Origin: Verrucomicrobiales bacterium
GTDB taxonomy: Bacteria > Verrucomicrobiota > Verrucomicrobiia > Verrucomicrobiales > DEV007
DNA length: 40,894 nucleotides
Reading direction: 5' to 3'
NCBI GenBank assembly: GCA_028281705.1
Contig: JANQJH010000493.1
Span: 1 to 40,894 of the forward strand
Positions within the stretch are counted from its first letter, which is position 1; every line of letters begins with the position of its first letter. The position numbers and the translations under genes were made by a program. A model generated the notes under the pieces. That model was not told where the DNA came from. It saw nothing but the letters and a program-made list of their open reading frames with translations, and ran no database searches. Of this stretch, positions 16,089 through 25,600 are shown piece after piece.

Positions 16089-17375
16089 TCAGTCCTCGCG
16101 CTGCTTGGCCGCGATTCCCGCCTCCTCATCGACGGTCAGGAGCACGCTCATGCCCAAGGCAAAGAGAATGATGATGACGCTGAATCCAACGCGCTGCGAG
16201 TCAAAGATCCGCGTGAGCGATCCCAGAAGAAGCGGTCCCAAAAAGGCCGTCAGTTTTCCCGAAAAAGCATAGAAACCGAAAAACTCACTCTCCTTGGACT
16301 TGGGAACGAATCGGGCGAACAGAGATCGACTAGCAGACTGGTTGGGGCCAATGAGAATCCCTATGAGGACGCCACCGGCCCAGAAGACGAGTCTCGAATC
16401 GGTGACGATGACCGCCAACGTGGCGACGATAAAGCCCACAATGGAGATGAGAATCGTTTTCTTGCCGCCAATCTTATCATCGATGAATCCGAAGAGGACC
16501 GCACCGAGAGCCGCCGCGACGTTGAGGACGATTCCGAAAATCAAAACCTCCTGGAAGGTGAATCCGAAGGTGACACGAGCATAGATCCCGCCAAATCCGA
16601 TCAAGGTCACCAAGGCATCGTTGTAGAGCAGTCGCGCAATGAGAAACCGCACGACTTGCCGGAAACGCTTGAGACTGTGCATGGTTTTCTTCAACTCGTC
16701 GATCGTCTGCCGAAAAGGACTCGTTCCCGCTGAAGGTAGCTTCCGGCCCGAATCCTTGAGGAAGAGAAAGGTGGGGATGGAGAACACGGCGAACCAAAGA
16801 GCCACGAGGATGTTCGTCGCGCGGATGTGCTGACCGGACTCGACCGAGAGACCGAAGGGAGGCACCTCCGGTTGCACGAAGAAAACCAAGGCAGCCCCGA
16901 GGCAGAGAAGGCCGCCGATGTATCCGCAGCCCCAGCCATAGCCGGACACCTTGCCCACATTGCCCGCGTGGGAGATCTCCGGGAGGTAGGCATTGTAAAA
17001 CACCTGCGCGACTTCGACCGCCACATTGGCGCAGACAAAAATCGCCAGCGCCCACATCAACTGGCCCTCCACCGGGAAATAGAGGCCGGCCGTGAGAAGG
17101 ATTCCCAGCATCGTCGCCGTGAAGAGATAGCGTTTTCGATGGCCGGACTGATCCGCCACCGTACCCGCAAGCGGTGAGAGCAGCGCGATGAGAATCGCGG
17201 AGACGCTGATTCCCAAGGACCAGTACTGGGTTCCCGCCTCTGGCGTCGGCGCGAGGCTGACAAAATACGTCGAGTAAATGAACGTGACGACGAGGGTCGT
17301 GAAGGCAGAATTGGCAAAATCGTAGAAGGCCCAAGAAAAGATGATCTTGCGCGACGGCGGGGAAGCGGGCATCAC
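16089..17375 (-). CDS. UMF1-family (Atg22-like) MFS permease
   Basis: 428 residues with about 12 membrane helices, the size of a major facilitator. The N-terminal signature 'FSWAFYDFANSAFTTLV' (about 12-28) is characteristic of the UMF1/Atg22-like family. A charged loop 'ADQSGHRKRY' after helix 2 matches the MFS inter-helix motif, and the central loop (about 210-230) separates the two six-helix halves. The fungal relative exports amino acids from the vacuole; the bacterial substrate is not known. It heads or shares a minus-strand run with the CDP-archaeol-synthase-like gene 71 bp upstream. Confidence 0.88.
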   Translation of the reverse strand: MMPASPPSRKIIFSWAFYDFANSAFTTLVVTFIYSTYFVSLAPTPEAGTQYWSLGISVSAILIALLSPLAGTVADQSGHRKRYLFTATMLGILLTAGLYFPVEGQLMWALAIFVCANVAVEVAQVFYNAYLPEISHAGNVGKVSGYGWGCGYIGGLLCLGAALVFFVQPEVPPFGLSVESGQHIRATNILVALWFAVFSIPTFLFLKDSGRKLPSAGTSPFRQTIDELKKTMHSLKRFRQVVRFLIARLLYNDALVTLIGFGGIYARVTFGFTFQEVLIFGIVLNVAAALGAVLFGFIDDKIGGKKTILISIVGFIVATLAVIVTDSRLVFWAGGVLIGILIGPNQSASRSLFARFVPKSKESEFFGFYAFSGKLTAFLGPLLLGSLTRIFDSQRVGFSVIIILFALGMSVLLTVDEEAGIAAKQRED

Positions 17376-17446
17376 GGCATTGAGTCAGAATCCGCGCGCT
17401 TTGCCCAGCACATCTTCGGTTCCGAATGGACCCACGAACGCCCGCA

Positions 17447-17938
17447 TCATCTCGGGTGTCTCCGAACTCCAAGGCGGTAAAGTATCTGTGAGAGCACGAT
17501 ATCCAACGCGACAAAGAGCAACACGACACAGGTCATTTCCCTCACATCAAAGTCCCAATGGCCGCGCAGGACCCACACCGGGATCAATGCCTCCAGGCTC
17601 TGGTCCAAGCCGATGACACTGACGCTGCTGGCAAATCCCAAGCGTCGTTTGATGAAACTCGAGAGCGCATCGCCGGTCATGGCCCAGAATCCCACCATGG
17701 CCCCCAAAACCAGCGGTTGCCCTAGCAGAAAAGCCGCAAGAGCGGTCAACAACACCGACGCCAGGAGCCCGCGAATGGTCTTCGACGGGCCAAGCCAATC
17801 CCGCCTGTCCCACGCCTGGACTCCCAGGTCCAAGGGCCAACCACACCGCGGCCCAAAGACATGCCGCGCCATGATCGGAGCGCCATTGGCCACGAGCAGA
17901 AGAAACACCGCCTGAAGGATGGAAAACAAATTCAGCAT
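17447..17938 (-). CDS. CDP-archaeol synthase-like (CarS/DUF46) membrane protein
   Basis: 163 residues with about four or five membrane helices. The family landmarks are present: 'LLVANGAPIMARHVFG' (about 15-30), 'PLDLGVQAWDRRDWLGPSKT' (about 35-54) followed by 'IRGLLAS', and 'MTGDALSSFIKRRLGF' (about 87-102) followed by 'GLDQSLEALIP'. In archaea CarS transfers CTP to digeranylgeranylglyceryl phosphate. Bacterial homologues exist and their substrate is not established. No archaeal-lipid genes (GGGP or DGGGP synthase) are visible here. ATG 17938 yields the family N-terminus; the longer frame to 18058 overlaps the divergent gene. Confidence is good on family, low on reaction. Confidence 0.82.
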   Translation of the reverse strand: MLNLFSILQAVFLLLVANGAPIMARHVFGPRCGWPLDLGVQAWDRRDWLGPSKTIRGLLASVLLTALAAFLLGQPLVLGAMVGFWAMTGDALSSFIKRRLGFASSVSVIGLDQSLEALIPVWVLRGHWDFDVREMTCVVLLFVALDIVLSQILYRLGVRRHPR

Positions 17939-18056
17939 GGGCTTCTCAAGATAACGCCTTTTCGCGATCGAAGGCGATTGTCTAGCAGAAAAACTCGTGG
18001 AAAACAGCCAACAAATTTGCTGGCGGAGCCGCGCGGACCACGCCAGGATCGTCATC

Positions 18057-18560
18057 ATGAAGGCCGCTCATCCGCATGCTGCATCCAAGCACCGTCTCTC
18101 CTGTTTTTGGTTTTCTCTTCTTCGTCTGCTGATCCTCGGATGGGGCGGTTCCATGCTGATCTCCTGTGCCACGACAATCGATCCGGCGGCGAACGAAGCG
18201 ATCGACCCGGGAGACGTCTCTTTTGAGAAAAACATCAAGCCTCTGTTTCAAGAATCCTGCCTGCATTGCCACGACGGTTCAACTGCCGCGGGCGACCTCG
18301 ATCTCCGAAGCCGCCAGCTCGCCTTCAGACCCAGTCCCAACGGCCCTTTCATCGTCCCAGGATATCCGGATCGCAGCAAGATCTTCCGCATGGTCAATCT
18401 AGCAGACGCCGAACCCGGAGCCATGCCTCCCACCGGCCACGCATTGACAGAACAACAATTGGAACACCTCAAGATCTGGATCAGTCAGGGGGCCGAATGG
18501 CCCTCCGACGAGAGCGGTCATCTCCAGGCCACCACGGGGATGTCTTGGCGTTCCCAGTAG
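18057..18560 (+). CDS. c-type haem lipoprotein (planctomycete cytochrome C-like domain)
   Basis: 167 residues. A signal sequence with a lipobox LISC (Cys37) predicts attachment to a membrane facing the periplasm. The mature protein opens with 'VSFEKNIKPLFQESCLHCHDG', where Cys68, Cys71 and His72 form a CxxCH haem site. A likely distal ligand Met is in 'GAMPPTGHALTEQQLEHLKIW' (about 135-139). This is the layout of the PSCyt1-type domain common in Planctomycetes and Verrucomicrobia, here standing alone without the DUF1549/DUF1553 modules it often accompanies. A small electron carrier is likely. The stop codon is followed directly by a 14-bp palindrome. Confidence 0.88.
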   Translation: MKAAHPHAASKHRLSCFWFSLLRLLILGWGGSMLISCATTIDPAANEAIDPGDVSFEKNIKPLFQESCLHCHDGSTAAGDLDLRSRQLAFRPSPNGPFIVPGYPDRSKIFRMVNLADAEPGAMPPTGHALTEQQLEHLKIWISQGAEWPSDESGHLQATTGMSWRSQ

Positions 18561-18573
18561 TGAGGCGCCTCAC
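18560..18573. terminator. 14-bp palindrome at the end of the haem lipoprotein gene
   Basis: GTGAGGCGCCTCAC is a perfect palindrome whose first base is the last base of the stop codon. It has no loop and no T-run, so a simple Rho-independent terminator is uncertain. It lies beside the nested palindromic repeat at 18598. Confidence 0.35.
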
Positions 18574-18597
18574 CTGTGAAGTACGGCAATCACACGA

Positions 18598-18665
18598 AAT
18601 AATGGAAGGGACTAAAGTCCTGCCACTATCTTGGAATGTGGGAGGGCTTCAGTCCCACGGTTATT
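18598..18665. repeat. Nested palindromic repeat, copy 1
   Basis: A 68-bp diverged copy of the element at 36968 and 37072. It shares the outer AATAAT/GTTATT ends, 'GGGACTAAAGTCC', the CCAC/GTGG stem around a TATCTTGGAAT loop, and 'TTCAGTCCC'. It lies between the convergent haem lipoprotein gene and the SNF2 gene. Confidence 0.85.
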
Positions 18666-18680
18666 CAAGAGGATCAGGCT

Positions 18681-21600
18681 TCAATTTAGAGGCCGGAGAA
18701 GCTGATCGAGATCGGCCTTCCCGAGTTTCAGCCCGCGCTTGGTGCCGGCGGAGAGGAGGCTCTCCACGAGCTCCTTCTTCTCCTCCTGCATGGCGACGAT
18801 GCGCTCCTCGATCGAGCCCTGGGTGATGAGTTTGTAGACGAAGACGGGGTTGTTCTGGCCGATGCGATAGGCCCGATCCGTCGCCTGGCTCTCGACGGCG
18901 GGATTCCACCACGGATCGTAATGGATCACCGTATCAGCCCGGGTGAGATTGAGGCCGACGCCACCCGCCTTCAGGCTGATGAGGAAGAGAGGCACCTCGC
19001 CGGATTGAAACTGATCGACCACCGTGGACCGGTTGCGCGTGTTCCCCGTGAGTTTGACATAGGCGATCTCCTCCTCCAGCAATCGTTTCTCGATCAGGCT
19101 GAGCATGCTGGTGAACTGGGAGAACAAGAGCACCCGGCGGCCCTCGGCAATCATCTCCGGCAAGAGCTCGAAGAGCAAATCCATCTTGGCCGACACCGGC
19201 ACACTCTGCGCCGCCTCCAAGTCTAACAAGTGCGGATGACAACACACTTGCCGCAGCTTGAGCAGGGCATCCAAAATGTAGAGATGGGCACGCTCGATTC
19301 CCTGTTCGGCGATGACCTCCTGTACTCGCTGCTGCATGCTGGCGCGAATCGTCTCGTAGAGATCCCGCTGGGATCCCGCGAGTTCCACCGTGCGGATCAT
19401 TTCCGTCTTCGGCGGCAGCTCTTTGGCCACTTCCGTCTTTTTGCGCCGCAACATGAGCGGGCCCACGCGACTGGCTAACAGATCTCTCACACCCTCGTCT
19501 TGGTCCCGCTCAATGGGATTGCGAAAGCGGCGGCGAAAACTCTCCAGATAACCGAGAAATCCGGGCATGAGAAAATGGAAGAGCGACCAGAGTTCCTCCA
19601 AATGATTCTCCATCGGCGTCCCGCTGAGGCAGAGCCGGTGTTCCGCGTCGAGAGCGCAAACCGCCCTGGCCGATCGGGACGCCGGGTTCTTGATGTTCTG
19701 CGCCTCATCCAGGATGAGATGAGAAAAACAGCGCGTTTCAAGAAACTCCTGGTCCCGGTAGATCAGCGCATAGGAAGTGATGATGACATCCGCCGCATCG
19801 AATGGTTGCCGTGCGCTGTGCCGATCGGGACCGTAGTGCACATGCACGCGCAAGTCCGGGGCGAACTTCTGCAGCTCGTTCTTCCAATTGCCCACCAGGC
19901 TGGTGGGCGTGACCACGAGAACGGGCTGTTTCAGATTGCCGGACTCCTTTTCGCACAGGATGTGGGCGATGGTTTGAAGCGTTTTTCCCAGTCCCATGTC
20001 ATCCGCCAAGACCCCGCCCAGACCATACTTCGAGAGAAATTGCAGCCAGCGAAACCCGTCTTTCTGATAGTCTCGCAAGGTGGCCTGCAAGCCCTGAGGC
20101 GAGGTCACCGGGGCAATCCCGGCAAAATCACTCAATCGATGGGCCATCCCTTCCAGAGCCGCCCTGGCCTCACCCGCATGGGTGTACTCTGACGAATCCT
20201 GGAGAAACTCGGCCGCCACCAACTGGTGCACCTGATCGGTCTCCCGCGAGTCAGCCCGGCGATTCTCCAGGATGTCTTTCAGAATCCGCACGATGGGCTC
20301 GAGACGCTTCACCGGAAAGGCGAGGTATCTTCCGTCTTCCAATCTGATGGGCACCCTGTCCTCCGGGTCGAGGAACTCGATCTGACGTTCGACGTCATCG
20401 TGATGTTCCAGGTAGGCAATGAGCACGGGGATGAGATCAATCCGCTTCCCATCACATTCCACCCCGAGCTCGAACTCGAACCAGGAGCGATTGCGCTGCT
20501 CGCGCAATTCCTGGATCCAGCGCTCCGGCCGGACAAAGCGCATCGCAAAGTGATCCCCATAAACGATGTCCCAGCCCGCCTTCTCCAATCTCGGCACCTG
20601 CTCGGTCATGAACGCCATCCAGGCTTCCTGGGACGCCATGGTCTCCCAGGTGCCAATCCAGCGAAGATTGATGAGGTCGTCGCTCACGGCTTCACTCGGC
20701 AGCGTCCTCGCGAAGGACACCAAGCCTAACTGATCCAGGAGCTCGATCGATTTCTTTTCAGCCGCTTCGTTGCGCAAGATGCGGAAGCGTTCATCCTCCA
20801 GGGCGAACCCCCGGCCACGTTCCGGGACGTCGTGCTCGCCATAGCGAAAGACCAAGGCGGCCACGGGCTGTTCCTCGTACACCGGACTCCAAACCCCGCG
20901 CATCGTGCTCCGCGGAACTTCTCGCTGGCTCAAATGCAAACAGGCCACCGGCTCGTCTTTTTGGGCGTCGATCACTTCACGAGGGGGCGGTGCCGGGAAA
21001 CGCCCATCCGCCCCGGCTCGCTCGGCCGCGGCATTCCATTTCGCAATCTGTTTCGCATCCGGCACTCGCCCCGCCTGATCCACCCATTGAACGGCCAGGG
21101 CGTCCGGCATCTCCGACTCGATCTTGCCAATGAGCCGGCGCCGCGGATCCACGTAGCGCAAGGGGAGTCCCGGGACAACGGCGGCCGCCGGTTCATCGAG
21201 ATCCCACGCGGTGACAAAGCGTTCACGGGCTTCGTCGAAGCGCCACGTCGGCGTGGCCCGCCGCGGTTCGCCCGGGTGAAGGAGCGCAGGATTGGTCCCC
21301 CCGCCCCAGTAGAGGATCTGCCACTTGAGCAACTCGTCCACCAGCTCTGTCCATTTCGCGGGATCCACTTGAATCTGGAGCACCTCGGTCGACTCGGCAC
21401 CGTCGTCTCCGGGCACGCATTGCTGAAACTTTGTCAGCAGGGCCCGCATCCAACGCTGACTAAGCGCCTCTTTCAGATCCGGACAGTGGAGTTTTTTCCC
21501 GGAACAGCGCACCAAGCCGATGCCATCGACAATGGGTCGCGGGGAATGCAGCACTTCCAGACCGACACCGCCGCTCGCCTCCATGGGAACGATCTGACAG

Positions 21601-22031
21601 GCGAGGTAGCGCGCTCCCAACCTCGGAGTGAACCGGCTTTGCTTCCGCTTCGTCGGCACCTTACGCTTCTTCGCCGGACCCCGCCGCGAAGCCACCTCGT
21701 TCTTGCACATGGAAATGAACTCTTGCACCACGGCCACCACGTGTTGGCACAGTTGCCCCTTGCCACAGGAACAATTGGGCGCCACCAGCACTTTACCATC
21801 CGACTGCCGCGAGAGAAACACGAGAACACTCAGCGGGTTCTTGCGCCCGGGCGGCCACACCTCGGCCGTGATCCGCACCTCACCTCCTCCGGCCACCTTC
21901 TTCACCGCGATCTTCTCCACCGCTCCGAGCTGCCACATCCGGGCGGCGCTCCTCGCCGTCTTGCCATCCACGCCCGCCAGCCAATTACTTCGCTGGAGAT
22001 GCTGGGCGTACTTGAAATCGGCAGTCGACAT
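18681..22031 (-). CDS. SWIM zinc-finger SNF2/SWI2-family helicase-like ATPase
   Basis: 1116 residues. The N-terminal SWIM finger uses Cys87, Cys89, Cys95 and His97 ('CSCGKGQLCQH'). A long family-specific region follows. The SF2 motor has 'LADDMGLGKTLQTIAHI' (Walker A, about 675-691), 'LILDEAQNIKNP' (DEAQ, about 775), the C-lobe 'VLLFSQFTSMLSLIEKRL' (about 965), and the motif V/VI region 'LKAGGVGLNLTRAD' and 'QATDRAYRIGQ' (about 1050), all intact. It ends 'LGKADLDQLLRPLN'. These proteins are ATP-driven DNA translocases linked to RNA polymerase recycling (RapA-like) or DNA repair; the bacterial SWIM-SNF2 class has no settled role. ATG 22031 gives the usual MSTADF-type start; the frame is open to 22130. 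Confidence 0.92.
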   Translation of the reverse strand: MSTADFKYAQHLQRSNWLAGVDGKTARSAARMWQLGAVEKIAVKKVAGGGEVRITAEVWPPGRKNPLSVLVFLSRQSDGKVLVAPNCSCGKGQLCQHVVAVVQEFISMCKNEVASRRGPAKKRKVPTKRKQSRFTPRLGARYLACQIVPMEASGGVGLEVLHSPRPIVDGIGLVRCSGKKLHCPDLKEALSQRWMRALLTKFQQCVPGDDGAESTEVLQIQVDPAKWTELVDELLKWQILYWGGGTNPALLHPGEPRRATPTWRFDEARERFVTAWDLDEPAAAVVPGLPLRYVDPRRRLIGKIESEMPDALAVQWVDQAGRVPDAKQIAKWNAAAERAGADGRFPAPPPREVIDAQKDEPVACLHLSQREVPRSTMRGVWSPVYEEQPVAALVFRYGEHDVPERGRGFALEDERFRILRNEAAEKKSIELLDQLGLVSFARTLPSEAVSDDLINLRWIGTWETMASQEAWMAFMTEQVPRLEKAGWDIVYGDHFAMRFVRPERWIQELREQRNRSWFEFELGVECDGKRIDLIPVLIAYLEHHDDVERQIEFLDPEDRVPIRLEDGRYLAFPVKRLEPIVRILKDILENRRADSRETDQVHQLVAAEFLQDSSEYTHAGEARAALEGMAHRLSDFAGIAPVTSPQGLQATLRDYQKDGFRWLQFLSKYGLGGVLADDMGLGKTLQTIAHILCEKESGNLKQPVLVVTPTSLVGNWKNELQKFAPDLRVHVHYGPDRHSARQPFDAADVIITSYALIYRDQEFLETRCFSHLILDEAQNIKNPASRSARAVCALDAEHRLCLSGTPMENHLEELWSLFHFLMPGFLGYLESFRRRFRNPIERDQDEGVRDLLASRVGPLMLRRKKTEVAKELPPKTEMIRTVELAGSQRDLYETIRASMQQRVQEVIAEQGIERAHLYILDALLKLRQVCCHPHLLDLEAAQSVPVSAKMDLLFELLPEMIAEGRRVLLFSQFTSMLSLIEKRLLEEEIAYVKLTGNTRNRSTVVDQFQSGEVPLFLISLKAGGVGLNLTRADTVIHYDPWWNPAVESQATDRAYRIGQNNPVFVYKLITQGSIEERIVAMQEEKKELVESLLSAGTKRGLKLGKADLDQLLRPLN

Positions 22032-22141
22032 GAACTCCCCATGGAACGACGCAGCTCCCCGGGATGCAAGGGAAAGCCTAACAAGGCACGGTAAAAAATT
22101 TTGCGCGCGCCCCACAAAAATTTCGAGCACCCGCCGGCAGC

Positions 22142-22354
22142 CTAACGCGATCTGCCAAACCAGAACGCCAGAGAGCCGCAGAGGAAGAGCAAGAGAGCGG
22201 CCGAGCCACTGACCCAGCGCGCTTCACGGGTCTGCGGCCAAAAGAGTCCAATGGCGACCAAGAGGGCAAACATACAGAAAAAGCACCCCATGATGCGCAG
22301 GATCACGCCATCGCGGTTGACCGGTTCTTCCTCTTCATTCTCCATTCCCATCAC
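22142..22354 (-). CDS. Small membrane protein, unknown
   Basis: 70 residues. An acidic N-terminus ('MENEEEEP') is followed by two hydrophobic helices ('IMGCFFCMFALLVAIGLFW' and 'VSGSAALLLFLCGSLAFWF') and a short basic tail, giving a hairpin with both ends probably cytoplasmic. Start is ATG 22354 or 22345. It is 7 bp downstream of another tiny membrane protein gene and ends 110 bp before the SNF2 start, so the three may be co-transcribed. No family recognised. Confidence 0.6.
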   Translation of the reverse strand: MMGMENEEEEPVNRDGVILRIMGCFFCMFALLVAIGLFWPQTREARWVSGSAALLLFLCGSLAFWFGRSR

Positions 22355-22361
22355 ATTGTCC

Positions 22362-22622
22362 TCACAGAAAGAGATAAATCAATACGTAGGGTATGAGCAC
22401 TAAGGGAACCCACATCCGCAAATCACAGCGGCGCGACTCCGAGGGGCTTCCGGCAAAGACGCTCTCCCGTGAGAGAAAAAGCACCCAGAGCGAACCCACG
22501 AGAAGGTAGGTCACAATCGCGAGACGCCACGTCCAGGGAGGCAATCCGTTCAAGACGGCATGCAAGGGATCCAACACCGAGCGCATGACCGGCAGGAAAG
22601 TCGACTCCAGGAAGGACTGCAT
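22362..22622 (-). CDS. Small two-helix membrane protein, unknown
   Basis: 86 residues. An amphipathic N-terminus ('MQSFLESTFLPVMRSVLDPL') leads to a hydrophobic helix ('WRLAIVTYLLVGSLWVLFL'), a polar loop with one Cys ('SESRRCDLRMW') and a C-terminal helix ('VPLVLIPYVLIYLFL'). It starts 24 bp after the stop of the CotH protein gene and is spaced tightly to the next small gene. I do not recognise a family. Operon position suggests it moves with the flanking genes. Confidence 0.6.
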   Translation of the reverse strand: MQSFLESTFLPVMRSVLDPLHAVLNGLPPWTWRLAIVTYLLVGSLWVLFLSRESVFAGSPSESRRCDLRMWVPLVLIPYVLIYLFL

Positions 22623-22646
22623 CCGAACGCAAGCCTTGGTCTCGGT

Positions 22647-25600
22647 CTAGGCGCCGGGCACGACGGCTTTCACTCTGACAAACCGCTCGGTCCACACCGC
22701 ATCCTTCGTCAGTTGAAGAACGCGATAGCGCCGAATCTCCACGGAAGCGTCAGGCCCGGGACGAGCCCCGAGTTCCTCCAGTGCCGCGGCGGAAACTTCG
22801 CTCCAGTCGTCCAAGGTGCGGCCGGTTTCAAAGAGCACCGGCTCACTCACACCCACACGATGCGACACTTCAAAGATGGGCAGTCCATCGGGCTGCGGCA
22901 CGACATCGAATCGAGGCACGGAGGAGGCATCCTCGGGATCACCTCCCAGAAGGAATTCGAGATAGTTGACAAAACGGTCTCCATCCGCATCTTCGTTAGG
23001 CTCCGTCTTTGTCGCTCCGGCAGCGAAGGCCGAGGCGCTCCAGTCGGCATAGGCCAGACCACCACCACCACCGGGATCGCCGCCGCCGCCCACGGCCGCC
23101 GGGACGTCCTCCGCCGTGCTGGCCCGCCAGCTTCCCGCCTTGCTCGAATCCGTTGACGTCCCGGGATTCTCCAGCACGAGATAGGCGCCATCGCCATCCG
23201 TACCTTCGGGCCAATCACCGGCGTCATTGAATACGAAGTCTGCCAGGGGCTCGTGGCCCGCTTGCAGGAGGAGACGCTCGCCGTCGTTGGAAAGACTGCC
23301 AGTGTAGACGCCAATGATGAGATGCTCCCCGCCATAGCGACTCTCGAAGGCCGCCCGGTTCTTTACCAGAAAGGCCGTCTCACCGGCGCCAATCTGCGCC
23401 AGCTCACCCTCATCGAAATCAAACCGAATCCCCTCGATGAGTTCCAGGCCGAGCAAACTCACCGCTTGATCGCCGAGATTGCGCAGGCCGACAAACTCGA
23501 ACGCCTTGCGGGTGTAACCCGCGGCTTTCTCCACCTCACTCGCCACCGGCGGATGGTAGTTGATCATCGTGATGGCGAGATTCTCCGCCGTCGCGGGCAC
23601 GGCGCCGATGACGAATCTGGCCTCGAGCAGGGGCGACCACTCCTTGGCACCGAAGATACTCCCTTTGAAAAGCCGCGCCTTCACCGTGGCGGTTTCGGCC
23701 AGGGCCACCGGCTCGGTGTAGGGAATGGCGTCTTCCGAGAGATCACCACCGGGAAGCCGCGGATCGCTTCCATCGATCGTGTAATAGATGTCGCCCTTGG
23801 CGAAGATCGATTTCTTGATCTTCACGGCATAACCATCGTCAAAATGCCCCCCGTGATCTTCAAAGGTGGGGAGATCGAGATCGCCTAACAACCCTCGGTT
23901 CCGAAACTGCTCGGTGGCGATGTCCACTCGATTGGGAAAATAGTCGTTCATGATCCAATCCCGATGCTCATCCCAATCCTCCTTCGTGTACGGGGTGTTG
24001 ACGCCATTGGCGGCGTCACCCCACCGGGCGGATTCCAGGATAATGGCACGATCGATCTCGTCCGTCCGGCGCTTGTAAGCTCGCTGCAGGCCCTCGACCG
24101 ACATCACGCCGCCGTTGTAAAACTGTTTGTAGACGTGGTCGGCAAAGCGGATGCGGTAGTCATCGTTGTCCGAGAGTAACTGGTGCAATCCCGTCGGACC
24201 GCCGCTGTCGTTCCGCCCCGTGACATCGTCATTGAGATTCTGAAAGACTTTCTCCGCATCCCAGGAGTGGTAACGCCACTTCCCGTTGGGATCGACCGGG
24301 TTGTAACTCACATAGTAATTCTTCGGCCCCCAATCCCCGTTCCCCAGCCCCAGGTTGACCAGCATGTAGGAAATGAAGTCGTCCACGTCGAGGATCTCTT
24401 CAATCGCGGCGTAGCCCTCGGCGGTGTCGGCCTCGCGAGCCATGTTATGCAGGGCGGTGTAGGGAGCCCGGTCCCCGCTCACGACCACGGTACCGTGCCG
24501 CAGATCAACCCACTCGTCCCGTTCGCCACCTTGGTAGGTCGCGTTGAAGGCGTCGTCCGGACGCTCGTGAAGATTGTACATGCCCCAGTAAACGCCGTTC
24601 ACATAAGTGTGGACATAGCGTCCGTGGGGACTGAAGCCGCCCATGGCGCGATGCAAGTCCGCCGCCGTCTGGTCGCGCAGGTACTGCGCGCGGCGCCGCT
24701 GCTCCGTGGGTTCCGAGCCACCCTGGTAAGCCCAGGTGTTGTTGTGCCGCGCGTCCACCGTGAGGGTGTTGAACTCTTCAACAGCCGTGGGATCATCGTA
24801 GAGCGGATAGCGCAAGGTGCCCGGGCCAAACTCCTTGTCGAAACGCAGGCGCATGGAGAGTTTCTTGATCTTCCACCGGTTGGGGCTCGTCTGCCCCACG
24901 ATGCGCACCGCGCAGTCGATCTGAAAGCCCTCTTTCCCGTCAGGATGCAACAACTCCGCCGAACACGGCTTGTCGATCCCATCCTCGCCGATCTTGCCCG
25001 GGTAAATCCCCTTGGAGGTGGAGAAGAAATCGTCGGGCTCTAACACGATCGACAACGAGGGCAGGGTCTTGAAGTCCTCAATGATGGTGTCTTTGTATCG
25101 GGGATCGTCCACCACCCGGGGATCCATTTCGTAGTCGGCCGGCTCGCGATTCCAATCCTGCGGGAGATGCTCTCCCGTCTGACGAACGACATCGGCGAGG
25201 AAAAGGTAGGTTTGCGTATCCACATTGGAAGGCCGGAAGCCGTCCTTCAGCGCGATGGCGCGCAAGGTCGTCGTCCGGTCGATCGTGATCGGTCCCGAGT
25301 AAATCTCTCCAATGGTTCCGGTGAAGACACTTCCCTTCGAGGGGACCCGCCCGTCCGTGGTGTAAATGATGGTGGCATCGGACGTCTCCGTCTCGATCGC
25401 GACCTCAATGGGCTCCTCATAGTATCCGCGGTCCTGACTGAACTTGGTGTCGGCAACGAAGCCTAACAAACCATCGGACGCGTTTTCCTCCCCCGGTGTG
25501 GGCGTCTCAAAATAGGCCGGGTCGGATCCCGCCATCCCAAAGGAAATATCCGTCCGCTGCGGAGGGTAGTTTTCGTAAGCCGAGACCACGGCGCCATCCG

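Noticed and set aside
20832-22094. 420-codon plus-strand frame
   Set aside because: Exactly antisense to the SWIM-SNF2 gene, with His/Arg-rich composition typical of shadow frames in GC-rich DNA.
24183-25043. 286-codon plus-strand frame
   Set aside because: Antisense to the CotH gene, Val/Arg-rich and without a recognisable domain.
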